From Streptomyces sp. Je 1-332 (GTDB lineage: Bacteria > Actinomycetota > Actinomycetes > Streptomycetales > Streptomycetaceae), in the NCBI RefSeq assembly GCF_040730185.1, contig NZ_CP160402.1, positions 7,750,001 to 7,814,000 of the forward strand: DNA of 64,000 nucleotides, in the 5' to 3' direction. Shown here piece by piece: positions 16,361-24,516 of this stretch (position 1 is its first letter; each line of letters begins with the position of its first letter). The notes under the pieces are model-generated. The model made no database searches. It saw only the letters and a program-made list of their open reading frames with translations, and was not told the origin of the DNA. The position numbers and the translations under genes were made by a program.

Positions 16361-17424
16361 GTGAAGCGACACGAGAAGTCATGGCTGCGCGGCCTCAGGT
16401 CGATGCCGAGGAGCGGGCCGAGGTCCTGGGCACCGGGGAGACCGGCCGCTCCCGGCCGGGCCCATGGAGGCGCGGCCCGGTGTTCGCCGCGCTGGCGCTG
16501 CTGCTCGGCCTGCTCATGCTGCTGCACGCGAAGATCACGGACCGGGGTGGCCTCGGCAGCCTCGTGGAGACGTTCCTGCCGTGGTTCGGCCTGTTCGTCC
16601 CGGTGCTGCTCGCCGGGGCGCTGTGGCGCCGCTCCGCCTCGGCGTTGCTCGCGCTGTTGCTGCCGGTCGTGGTGTGGCTGAGCCTCTTCGGCGGGCTGCT
16701 CATCGGCGGGTCCAAGGAGGGCGGCGACCTCACCGTGGTCAGCCACAACGTCAACGCCGAGAACCCCGACCCGGCAGGCACCGCGCGCGACCTGGCCGCC
16801 TCCGGGGCGGACCTGCTGGCCTTGGAGGAGATGACCCCGCAGGCCACGGTCACGTACGAGAAGGAGCTGGCGAAGGCGTACCCGCACCACGTGGTGAAGG
16901 GCACCGTCGGGCTGTGGAGCAAGCTGCCGCTGTCGGACACCCGGGCGGTCGACGTCGTGCGGGGCGATGTCGGCCCGCTGGCGAGAACGCCTCCGGCCGA
17001 CCATCCGAAGGACCCGCCCCGGGCGCTGCGCGCCACGGTGGCCACGGACCAGGGGCCGCTCGCGGTGTACGTGGTGCACCTGGGTTCCGTGCGGCTGCAG
17101 CCCAGGAACGGCTTCTGGACGGACTCGCGCGACTTCGGCGCGGACGCCCTCGCCAAGGCCGTCGCCGCCGAGCGCAACGAGCGGATGGTGGTCCTCGGCG
17201 ACCTGAACGGCACCACGGACGACCGCGCGCTCGACGCCCTCACCTCGCAGCTTCACTCGGCCCAGGACGCGGCGGGCGACGGCTTCGGGTTCACCTGGCC
17301 CGCGTCCTTCCCGATGGCGCGGATCGATCAGATCCTGGTCAGGGGCGTGCAGCCGGAGAGCTCGTGGGTCCTGCCGGACACCGAAAGCGATCACTTGCCT
17401 GTGGGGGCCGGGATCAGCTGGTGA
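16357..17424 (+). CDS. VanJ-like membrane-anchored endonuclease/exonuclease/phosphatase family protein, 355 aa
   Basis: GTG 16357 overlaps the kinase stop (GTGA), so this is the third gene of the operon. Three hydrophobic segments occur within residues about 42-118, then an extracytoplasmic EEP domain: SHNVNAENPDPAG, LLALEEM, GLWSKLPLS, VVLGDLNGTTDD and SDHLPVG carry the usual Asn, Glu, Asp-x-Asn and Asp-His catalytic residues. The same topology is known for VanJ/StaP, which give teicoplanin resistance in Streptomyces, probably by acting on undecaprenyl-linked or other envelope phosphoesters. Its coupling to a VanRS-like system and a divergent VanY-like peptidase supports an envelope role. 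Confidence 0.8.
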   Translation: MSEATREVMAARPQVDAEERAEVLGTGETGRSRPGPWRRGPVFAALALLLGLLMLLHAKITDRGGLGSLVETFLPWFGLFVPVLLAGALWRRSASALLALLLPVVVWLSLFGGLLIGGSKEGGDLTVVSHNVNAENPDPAGTARDLAASGADLLALEEMTPQATVTYEKELAKAYPHHVVKGTVGLWSKLPLSDTRAVDVVRGDVGPLARTPPADHPKDPPRALRATVATDQGPLAVYVVHLGSVRLQPRNGFWTDSRDFGADALAKAVAAERNERMVVLGDLNGTTDDRALDALTSQLHSAQDAAGDGFGFTWPASFPMARIDQILVRGVQPESSWVLPDTESDHLPVGAGISW

Positions 17425-17502
17425 GCACCGGACGTTGGTGGACGATGGGGCGGCTTGCCCTTCGCCGTGGACGAGGTACGAGAGTGACAGGAGGCGGCCG
17501 CT

Positions 17503-19014
17503 GTGGCGCGGACCGAGGAGACCCCGCAGGAGCAGGCAGCGGCCTGGGCCTCGCTGTTCCGGGGGCCGGGTCCTTCGGCGGGGCTGCGCGGGGCGTGGGC
17601 GCATGGTCTCGCCCGCAACCCGGCCGCACCGGACGACCTGCGGGGCGGCCTTCTCGGGCTGTCGCATCACCTGCTGTGGCGCCGCCTGCCGACCGCGGTG
17701 GTGGAGGCGGCCATAACCCATCCGGACTGGAAAATACGGACGTTGCTGGCCGAAGCACAGCCGGGCCTCACGGCCGACCAGTGGAGCCGCCTGATCCTCG
17801 GCGAAGCCGACTCCCGGCGCCGGTGGATCCTCACCATGATCGCGGTGGACCGGCGCGTCGAGGTCGGCGGCGCCGCGCACCGGGAGCTCGCCGCCGACCC
17901 GTCCTCCCAGATCCGTGAGGAGGCCGCTCGCCTCACGGGACTGCCCGTGCGGCTCCTGACCGCGCTGGCCACCGACCCCGAACCGCCGGTGCGGGCCGCT
18001 GCCTGCCGCGAGGCGTGGCCCCATCTCGACGACGCTCGGCGGCAGGGGCTGCTGGCCGACCCCGACGGCAAGGTCCGCGCGACGGCGTTGCTGCGCCACC
18101 ACCAGGATCACCCGCTGTCCCGAGCGGTCTACGAGGACGAGGGATTCACGGATGACGCGGTGGCGAGCTGTTGGCTGGAGCGCGAACTCGCCGAACACCT
18201 GGCCCACCACGGGGACGCGTCCCGGCGTGGCTCCCTGGCGAGCAATCCGCGTCTGGCACCGGACCTTGTCGCCCTCCTCGCCCAGGACCCTGACGAGGAC
18301 GTTCGCTCCATGGTGGCCAGGCGCCCCGACCTCACCGAGGAGCAGCGGGCGGCCATACCCATCACCTTCGATGCTGGCGGCCATCACCACGCGCTCGACT
18401 GGGTCCAGGCGCTGCATCACGACCCCTCAGCCATGCGCCGCCTCGCTTTCTCCACCCACCCCCTCGTGCGCAGGAGCGTCGCCCGTGCCCGCCGCCTGCC
18501 ACCGGACGTCGTCGACGTGCTGGCCCGGGACGAGGACCGAGTCGTGCGCCTCTTCCTCGCCGAGTCCTGCGACGACGCACCCGCCCACATGCTCCTGGAG
18601 GTGTGGCAGTGGTGGACCGGCAGCCTGAGCACACCCGACCGCCCGCACGGACACCCGAACTTCCCCCGCAGCGGCCTTCTGCGCTACACCGACGACGAGA
18701 ACCCCCGCATGCGCCGGCTGGCCCTGGACGACCCGGAGTCGACGCCCGAGCTGGTGGAGCGGTTCAGCCGGGACACCAGCGAGGAAGTGCGCTGCCGAGC
18801 GGCCACCGACCCCCGGCTGAGCGCGCCGTCGGCCACCCGTCTCCTCGACGACCCGCACGATTCCGTACGCCACGCTGCCGCGCGGCACCCGCGGCTGCCC
18901 GCGCGGGTGCTGGTTCGGTTGCTCGGGGACAGGAGCACCGCGGAGGACGCGGCCATGCATCCCTGCCTGCCCGTCGACGTCATGCGACAGATGATCGAAC
19001 GCCTCCAGGGCTGA
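17503..19014 (+). CDS. HEAT/LRV-like repeat protein, 503 aa
   Basis: GTG 17503 with AGGAGG upstream. The whole protein is built of short helical repeats of about 23 residues, each with a D-x-x-x-x-V-R core: SSQIREEAARL, EPPVRAAACRE, DGKVRATALLRH, DEDVRSMVARRPDL, HPLVRRSVARARRLP, EDRVVRLFLAES, SEEVRCRAATDPRL, HDSVRHAAARHPRLP. This is the leucine-rich-repeat-variant/HEAT pattern of protein-binding scaffolds. No signal or membrane segment. It begins 78 bases after the VanJ-like gene; whether it is cotranscribed is unknown. Function not known. Confidence 0.8.
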   Translation: MARTEETPQEQAAAWASLFRGPGPSAGLRGAWAHGLARNPAAPDDLRGGLLGLSHHLLWRRLPTAVVEAAITHPDWKIRTLLAEAQPGLTADQWSRLILGEADSRRRWILTMIAVDRRVEVGGAAHRELAADPSSQIREEAARLTGLPVRLLTALATDPEPPVRAAACREAWPHLDDARRQGLLADPDGKVRATALLRHHQDHPLSRAVYEDEGFTDDAVASCWLERELAEHLAHHGDASRRGSLASNPRLAPDLVALLAQDPDEDVRSMVARRPDLTEEQRAAIPITFDAGGHHHALDWVQALHHDPSAMRRLAFSTHPLVRRSVARARRLPPDVVDVLARDEDRVVRLFLAESCDDAPAHMLLEVWQWWTGSLSTPDRPHGHPNFPRSGLLRYTDDENPRMRRLALDDPESTPELVERFSRDTSEEVRCRAATDPRLSAPSATRLLDDPHDSVRHAAARHPRLPARVLVRLLGDRSTAEDAAMHPCLPVDVMRQMIERLQG

Positions 19015-19023
19015 CGGGCCGCC

Positions 19024-19803
19024 TCAGCGTCCTGGGGTGCGTGAGCGGTGGGCCGCGATGCCGGTGAGGGTTGGTTCGATTTCCGGGTGCAGGACCAGCG
19101 CGTCGTCGTAGTCGCCGCGGTGTTCGTGGCGGTAGGGGAGAGGCTCGGTGAACGGCAGGGCGCGGAGTCGCTCGCGCAGTTCGGCCGTGCGGTCGCGGTA
19201 GCCGGCCGCGTCGAGGCGGTCGGCTCCGTAGACGACGTACGGCGGGAGCGCGTCCATCCCCGTGTACCAGAAGGTGCCGTGCAGCACGGGGAAGAGCACC
19301 TCGTCCAGCTGCCCGTGGATCCCCCGCGGCCCGAAGCCGGACTCCCGCGCGCCGACCGAGGTGATGACCATGGCGCGCTTGCCCGCGAGGCCGCCGTCGC
19401 CGTAGCGCAGAGTCCGCCCCGCGTGGTCCTGGAGTCCGAAGGCGAAGCCCTGCACCAGCACCCGGTCGAACCACCCCTTGAGGATGGCGGGCGGTCCGAA
19501 CCACCACAGCGGGAACTGGAAGACCAATGTGTCGGCCCAGGCGATCTTCTCCTGCTCGGCGGCGATGTCGTCCCTCAACTCGGCTGCGCTGTAAGCATGT
19601 TCCTGCTCGGCACCGACCAGGAGCCGGCCGTCCGTCTCGCGGTCGAAGTCACCGGAGTCCACGACCGGCTTCCAGTTCATCGCGTAGAGATCGGACTCGC
19701 GGACCTCGTGCCCGAGATCACGCAGTTCCTGGATCCCCTCGTCACGCAGCGAGCCGTTGAGGGATTGCGGTTCGGGGTGTGCGAATACCCAAAGAATCTT
19801 CAT
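19024..19803 (-). CDS. NAD(P)H-dependent oxidoreductase, flavodoxin-like fold, 259 aa
   Basis: ATG 19803 gives MKILWVFAHPEPQSLNGSL, the standard N-terminus of the NQO/MdaB-type quinone reductases. FPLWWFGPPAILKGWFDRVLVQGFAF (near residue 105) and VITSVGARESGFGPRG are the characteristic FMN/FAD-contact segments. These enzymes carry out two-electron reduction of quinones or electrophiles using NAD(P)H. Length is normal. It converges with the repeat-protein gene and shares its orientation with the LacI-type gene upstream, with 128 bases between. Confidence 0.92.
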   Translation of the reverse strand: MKILWVFAHPEPQSLNGSLRDEGIQELRDLGHEVRESDLYAMNWKPVVDSGDFDRETDGRLLVGAEQEHAYSAAELRDDIAAEQEKIAWADTLVFQFPLWWFGPPAILKGWFDRVLVQGFAFGLQDHAGRTLRYGDGGLAGKRAMVITSVGARESGFGPRGIHGQLDEVLFPVLHGTFWYTGMDALPPYVVYGADRLDAAGYRDRTAELRERLRALPFTEPLPYRHEHRGDYDDALVLHPEIEPTLTGIAAHRSRTPGR

Positions 19804-19931
19804 GCCATCGATCCTGCGCCGCGGCAGGGCGGGGGACGAGTGGCCAGATGGCCAGGGAGTGCAAGGATCTGGCCAAGGGGGCGTCCGGGGGCTTGGGCAG
19901 CTTGGTCGCCGTCGCGTGGGGTGCGGCCGGC

Positions 19932-20948
19932 TCAGCCATCCACGCGCGTGCTCTCCCGCACCACCAGTTCGTATCCCGCGGTGAGCCGCGTGTGGGGGGC
20001 CATCGTGCCCGCGTCGATTCTGCGGAGCAGTGCGTCCACGGCCAGCTCCGCGATGCCTCGTTTGTCGGGGGCGATGGTGGTCAGGCTCGGCACGCTGTAG
20101 CGGGATTCCTCCACGTCGTCGAAGCCGACCACGGCCAGGTCGTCCGGGACCCGCAGGCCGTGCTCGTGCGCCACCCGCAGCGCTCCGGAGGCCAGCATGT
20201 CGTTGAAGCAGAAGACCGCGTCAGGCGGATCGTCCAGCTTCAGTAGGGTGTGCATCGCCGCGGCTCCGGCGGCTCGGGTGAACGACCGTGTGCCCGGCGC
20301 GAGTTGCGGGTCGTGTGGGACGCCGACCGCGTGCAGGGCGGTCAGATAGCCGTGCATGCGCTGGACCGTCGTCGCGTGGGCGGGTCCCGCGGGCTGGCCG
20401 ATGACGGCGACGCGGCGTCGGCCGAGGGACAAGAGGTGGTCGGTGGCCTCGCGTGCCGCCGCCGAGTTGTCTATCAGTACGTGGTCCGCGGGGATCTCGT
20501 ACGACTGCTCGCCCAGGAGTACGAGCGGTACGCGGCCTTCGCGGGCGGCGAGAAGCTGCTCGTCGAGGCGGAGCGGGCTGAGCAGCACGCCGTCGATGAG
20601 CGGGTCGCTGAGCCCGCAGGCGATACGGAGCTCCTCGTCCGCGTTGCCCCCGGTGTCCTCGATGAGCACGGTGCAACCGCGCTTCTTCGCGGCCGCGATG
20701 ACCTGCGCGGCCAGCTCGGCGAAGTACGGTGCGACGAGTTCGGGCACGGCGAGGGCGATGATGCCGCTGCGTCCGGTGCGCAAGTGCCGTGCGGAGGCGT
20801 TGGGTTGGTAGCCGAGGTCGGCGATGGCCCGCAGGACGCGCTCGCGTGTCCGGTCGGCGACCCTGATCTCGCCGCGGACGACATTCGACACGGTCTTGAT
20901 CGATACCCCGGCGCGCTCCGCGACGTCCTTCAGGCGGGTGCCTGCCAC
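19932..20948 (-). CDS. LacI family transcriptional repressor of the arabinan cluster, 338 aa
   Basis: GTG at 20946-20948 is preceded by AAGGAG at 7 bases and yields MAGTRLKDVAERAGVSIKTVSNVVRG, the canonical LacI HTH and hinge (PNASARHLRTGRSG). Upstream in-frame codons lack a ribosome site. The periplasmic-binding-like effector domain follows (IIALAVPELVAPYF, GGNADEEL, LIDGVLLSPL, FDDVEESRYSVPSLTT). It is divergent from the sugar importer and glycosidase genes, and three identical-core palindromes lie in the shared region, so it likely represses them and itself. Effector is probably arabinose or an arabino-oligosaccharide (inference from neighbours). Confidence 0.93.
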   Translation of the reverse strand: MAGTRLKDVAERAGVSIKTVSNVVRGEIRVADRTRERVLRAIADLGYQPNASARHLRTGRSGIIALAVPELVAPYFAELAAQVIAAAKKRGCTVLIEDTGGNADEELRIACGLSDPLIDGVLLSPLRLDEQLLAAREGRVPLVLLGEQSYEIPADHVLIDNSAAAREATDHLLSLGRRRVAVIGQPAGPAHATTVQRMHGYLTALHAVGVPHDPQLAPGTRSFTRAAGAAAMHTLLKLDDPPDAVFCFNDMLASGALRVAHEHGLRVPDDLAVVGFDDVEESRYSVPSLTTIAPDKRGIAELAVDALLRRIDAGTMAPHTRLTAGYELVVRESTRVDG

Positions 20949-21000
20949 CGCGTTCTCCTTCCCCCTGACTCCCCCGACAGCAGCAGCGTACGTCATGGTC

Positions 21001-21010
21001 CAACGTTGTA
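21001..21010. promoter_or_regulatory. LacI-type operator 1 (CAACGTTGTA)
   Basis: CAACGTTGTA lies 53 bases upstream of the repressor start. On the reverse strand it contains TACAAC, which could be the -10 of the repressor gene, so binding here would be autoregulatory. It is the first of three copies in 160 bases. Confidence 0.7.
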
Positions 21011-21069
21011 ACCGGTGCGGGCGGGCGGCCTTTCGCGTAGTACGTGAACAGGTAATGCGGGCCCAGGTG

Positions 21070-21104
21070 TTGACGTCGTATTGCCAGCTGAGTACAACGT
21101 TGTA
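21070..21104 (+). promoter_or_regulatory. promoter of the sugar importer operon overlapped by LacI-type operator 2
   Basis: TTGACG (21070-21075), a 17-base spacer and TACAAC (21093-21098) form a strong vegetative-type promoter facing the binding-protein gene. The -10 lies inside a perfect 12-base palindrome TACAACGTTGTA (21093-21104), the best of the three operators. Repressor binding here would directly block RNA polymerase. Confidence 0.75.
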
Positions 21105-21150
21105 AACGCAGCCAGCGGACACAATGTGCCGCTGTCGCCGACGTGCATTT

Positions 21151-21160
21151 CAACGTTGTA
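21151..21160. promoter_or_regulatory. LacI-type operator 3 (CAACGTTGTA)
   Basis: Third copy of CAACGTTGTA, 53 bases downstream of the predicted -10 and 59 bases upstream of the binding-protein start. It could act as an auxiliary site for looping with operators 1 and 2, or as a roadblock. Confidence 0.7.
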
Positions 21161-21218
21161 CTCGTCTCACGCCTTGCCTGCCTTGCCAGTCTTGTCCGCC
21201 GTGGAAGGACGCATGCCC

Positions 21219-22586
21219 ATGCGGGACCGCATACCGACCCCGTCACCGCCCGCCCCCTCCCGCCGCCGTGTGCTGCGCGGAGGGCTCGCGCTCGGTGCGG
21301 CCGGAGCCGCCGCGCTCACCGTCGGCGGCTGCGGCAGCACCATCGCGCAGGGGTTCACCGGCGGTGCGCCGTCGCCGTCCCGGCTGAACTTCTGGAACCC
21401 GTTCACCGGCGGTGACGGCGAGCGGATGCTGGCGATGCAGGACGCCTACCGGGCCACACACCGCTCGACCGAGCTGAAATCGGCGACGTTCCTGTGGGGC
21501 AACCCGTACTACACGAAGCTCACCCTCGCCACGCTCGGCGATCGGCCGCCGCAGGTCGCGGTGGTCCATCTGTCGAAGCTGCCCACGCTCGCCGAGGCCG
21601 GCCTGCTCACGGAACTGCACTCCGAGGATCTGGCGCGGCATGGTCTCACCGAGGACAAGTTCGACGCACGGCCCTGGCGGAAGTCCCAGTTCGGCGGGGC
21701 GCCGCACGCCGTGCCCCTCGACACGCATCCCTTCGTCCTCTTCTTCCGCACGGACATCGCCAAGAAGGCCGGACTGCTTGACGGACAGGGCCAGTTGGTG
21801 GACGTGGACGGGCCCGACGCCTTCATCGACGCCTTGCGCGCGGCGAAGGAGGTGACCGGCGCCTGGGGCGGTTCGGTGGCCTCGGTGAAGGAGTCCTCGA
21901 TGCAGTTCCGCCTGTTCTGGTCGCTGTACCGGCAGCTCGGCGGCGGCGACCTCGTGGCCGACCAAGGCAAGCGGGTGGTCATCGACACCGCCGCCGCGGC
22001 CGAGGCGCTCGCGTACATCCGGCGCCTCAGCCAGGAGAAGGTGATCCCGGCGAACACCGACGGGAAGGGCGCCATCACGCTCCTGACCACCGGCAAGGCC
22101 GGCTTCCTGATGGACGGTGTCTGGCAGGCTCTCGCGGTCCAGTCGGCGAAGGTGAAGTTCGACATGCGGCCCCTGCCGCGCGTCTTCAAGGACGCGCCCT
22201 ACGCCTGCGCCGCCGACTCGCACGCCCTGGTGCTGCCGAAGGCGCCCACCGGGACGGCCCAACGCCTGGATCTCTCCCTGGGGTTCATCGCCTCGATGCT
22301 GCACTCCAGCAAGCTGTGGGCCGAGGGCGGTCACGTCCCCGCCTGGCTGCCGACGCAGCGTTCACGCGCGTACAAGGAACTGGTTCCGCAGTCGCACTAC
22401 GCCACGGCCGCCGACGGCGCGGTCTATGACCCGGCCGCCTGGTACGGCGGCGCGGGAAGCACCCTGCAGATCGTGGTGGGCGACGCCGTGACCTCCGTCT
22501 TCACCGGCGACACCAGCCCCACCGCGGGCGCCGCGCGGATGCGTCGCGACCTGCGGGAACTGGCGTCGCGCCCCGCTCCGGTGTGA
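21219..22586 (+). CDS. extracellular sugar-binding protein of ABC importer, Tat lipoprotein, 455 aa
   Basis: ATG 21219 is preferred over ATG 21213 because GGAAGGA (21203-21209) then has 9-base spacing. The N-terminus has a twin-arginine motif (SRRRVLRGG) and a lipobox TVGGC near residue 36, so it is probably exported folded by Tat and lipid-anchored. The mature part is a family 1 solute-binding protein: FWNPFTGGDGERMLAMQDAYRA, PPQVAVVHLSKLPTLAEAGLLTEL, KAGFLMDGVWQ. First gene of the arabinan operon. Neighbouring GH51 and GH93 enzymes suggest arabino-oligosaccharides as substrate. Confidence 0.92.
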   Translation: MRDRIPTPSPPAPSRRRVLRGGLALGAAGAAALTVGGCGSTIAQGFTGGAPSPSRLNFWNPFTGGDGERMLAMQDAYRATHRSTELKSATFLWGNPYYTKLTLATLGDRPPQVAVVHLSKLPTLAEAGLLTELHSEDLARHGLTEDKFDARPWRKSQFGGAPHAVPLDTHPFVLFFRTDIAKKAGLLDGQGQLVDVDGPDAFIDALRAAKEVTGAWGGSVASVKESSMQFRLFWSLYRQLGGGDLVADQGKRVVIDTAAAAEALAYIRRLSQEKVIPANTDGKGAITLLTTGKAGFLMDGVWQALAVQSAKVKFDMRPLPRVFKDAPYACAADSHALVLPKAPTGTAQRLDLSLGFIASMLHSSKLWAEGGHVPAWLPTQRSRAYKELVPQSHYATAADGAVYDPAAWYGGAGSTLQIVVGDAVTSVFTGDTSPTAGAARMRRDLRELASRPAPV

Positions 22587-22668
22587 CCGGCCCACCCTCT
22601 CCCGCCGCTCGGCCCCGCCCGCTCCACCTGCCCCCGGATCCCGTACGCCTTGACCGAAAGGCCGAACC

Positions 22669-23577
22669 GTGGCCACGACGACCGCTCCCTCCCCGACGTC
22701 CAGCAGAGGCGACCGCTGGGCAGGACCGGGAATGCTGCTGCCCTTCGCCCTCTTCTACCTGGTGTTCCTGGTGGGACCGCTCATCTACACCGTGGTGGCC
22801 GGATTCTTCGAGACGAGCCTGCTCAAGAGCGGCCTCGGTGACTTCGCGGGCCTCTCGAACTACTCGGCGGTCCTCGGCGACGCGGAATTCTGGCGGACCC
22901 TGCGCAACACGCTGTGGTTCACGGTCCTGACGACCGTGCCCCTCGTACTGCTCAGCCTTGCCCTCGCGCTGCTCGCCGACCGGTTCGTGCGCGGCCGTTG
23001 GTTCTTCAGGTTCGCGTTCTTCGCGCCGTTCGTGCTGCCGTCCGCGGTCGTCTCGCTGCTCTTCATGTTCATCTACGCCGACCAACTGGGCCTGGCCCAG
23101 GAGGTGGTGACGTGGTTCGGCGTGGAAACCCCGCCGTCCTGGCTCGGTGACCCGGACTGGGCGATGATCTCCATCGCCGCCGCCACGGTGTGGTGGACGA
23201 TCGGTTTCAACTTCGTGCTCTACCTGGCCGGTCTGCAGGACGTGCCGCGCGAGGTGCACGAGGCGGCCGCCATCGACGGCGCCGGGCCCTGGCAGCGCAT
23301 CCGGCACGTGGTCGTGCCGATGCTCGGCCGTACGACGACGCTGGTGACGGTGTTGCAGATCATCGCCTCGCTGAAGGTCTTCGACCAGATCTACATGATG
23401 ACCAACGGCGGCCCCGACGGCAGCACCCGCCCTTCGCTCCAGCTCATCTACGACACCGGGTTCGTCGAGGGCCGCGTGGGCTACGCCTCGACCGTGTCGC
23501 TGCTCCTGTTCCTGGTGATCCTGTTCGTCTCCCTCGTCTGGTTCGCCCTCGTACGCCGCGCCGAGAAGGAGAACTGA
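22669..23577 (+). CDS. carbohydrate ABC transporter permease (MalF-type), 302 aa
   Basis: GTG 22669, 82 bases after the binding protein. Six membrane segments start at PFALFYLVFLVGPLIYTVVAGFF. The coupling EAA loop is EVHEAAAIDGAGPWQRIRHVVVPML (near residue 205), and TNGGPDGSTR is the usual MalF-family motif near 250. Its stop is 2 bases before the next permease start. No ATPase gene is in the cluster; Streptomyces importers of this class usually share the MsiK ATPase encoded elsewhere. Confidence 0.94.
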   Translation: MATTTAPSPTSSRGDRWAGPGMLLPFALFYLVFLVGPLIYTVVAGFFETSLLKSGLGDFAGLSNYSAVLGDAEFWRTLRNTLWFTVLTTVPLVLLSLALALLADRFVRGRWFFRFAFFAPFVLPSAVVSLLFMFIYADQLGLAQEVVTWFGVETPPSWLGDPDWAMISIAAATVWWTIGFNFVLYLAGLQDVPREVHEAAAIDGAGPWQRIRHVVVPMLGRTTTLVTVLQIIASLKVFDQIYMMTNGGPDGSTRPSLQLIYDTGFVEGRVGYASTVSLLLFLVILFVSLVWFALVRRAEKEN

Positions 23578-23579
23578 CC

Positions 23580-24467
23580 ATGACCGCGATCGCCACGCGA
23601 CCCGAGACGGAACAGTGCGGCGGTACCGCGCCACCGGCTCCACGCCGCGACTCGGAGCGCCTGTTCAACCGGGTGGCGCTCGGTTCGCTCATCGCTCTCG
23701 CGCTGCTGTGGCTGGTCCCGCTGGCGTGGGCGCTCGCCACGTCGGTGCGGCCCGCGCAGGAGGTCGTCACCGATCCCACCGGGTGGTTCACCGCGCACCC
23801 GACCCTGGACGCGTACGGGGAGATCTTCGACGCGGGCAAGCTGCCCTACTGGTACGCCAACAGCTTCATCACCTCGACCCTCACCACGGTCCTCACGGTG
23901 GTCATGGCGTCCCTGGCGGCTTTCGCCCTGTCGCAGACGCGGTTCAGGCTGCGCCGGGCCGCGTTCGTGCTGCTGCTCGCCGGGATCATGATCCCGGGCC
24001 AGGTCCTGATGATCCCGCAGTTCCTCGCGCTCCAGTCGGCGGGCCTGCTGAACACGTACTGGGGCGTCGTGCTGCCCCAAGTCCCCAATGTGGTGGCCGT
24101 GTTCGTCTTCAAGCAGTTCTTCGACGGGATCCCGCGGGAGCTGATCGACGCGGCACGCGCCGACGGCGCGGGCTGGCTGCGCATCTACTGGCAGATCGTG
24201 ATGCCGATCTCCCGCCCGGCCGTATCCGCCGTCACGATCTTCGTGTTCGTCGGCGTCTGGAACAACTTCCTGTGGCCGCTGCTCGTGGTGACCGACCCCG
24301 AGATGATGACGCTGCCCGTCGGACTCACCTCCGTCCAGGACGTGTTCGGCGTCCCCTACGCCCAGCTCATGGCGTCCGCCGTGCTCGGCGCGATCCCACT
24401 GCTCGCCGTCTTCGCGCTGTTCCAGCGCCGCATCGTCGAGGGCATCGCAGGCACCGGCCTCAAGTAG
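23580..24467 (+). CDS. carbohydrate ABC transporter permease (MalG-type), 295 aa
   Basis: ATG 23580, two bases after the MalF-type stop. Six membrane segments, with the EAA loop ELIDAARADGAGWLRIYWQIVMPISRP near residue 205 and the C-terminal VFALFQRRIVEGIAGTGLK characteristic of MalG-type permeases. Pairs with the preceding permease to form the channel for the sugar importer. Confidence 0.94.
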   Translation: MTAIATRPETEQCGGTAPPAPRRDSERLFNRVALGSLIALALLWLVPLAWALATSVRPAQEVVTDPTGWFTAHPTLDAYGEIFDAGKLPYWYANSFITSTLTTVLTVVMASLAAFALSQTRFRLRRAAFVLLLAGIMIPGQVLMIPQFLALQSAGLLNTYWGVVLPQVPNVVAVFVFKQFFDGIPRELIDAARADGAGWLRIYWQIVMPISRPAVSAVTIFVFVGVWNNFLWPLLVVTDPEMMTLPVGLTSVQDVFGVPYAQLMASAVLGAIPLLAVFALFQRRIVEGIAGTGLK

Positions 24468-24516
24468 CCCACCCCTCACCCGAGTCAGAGACCGCACCAC
24501 AGAGAGGCACCGCAAC

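Noticed and set aside
16309..18420. 703-residue reverse-strand frame across the VanJ-like and repeat-protein genes
   Set aside because: Spans two well-supported forward genes and has His/Arg/Gln-rich, non-domain sequence; shadow frame.
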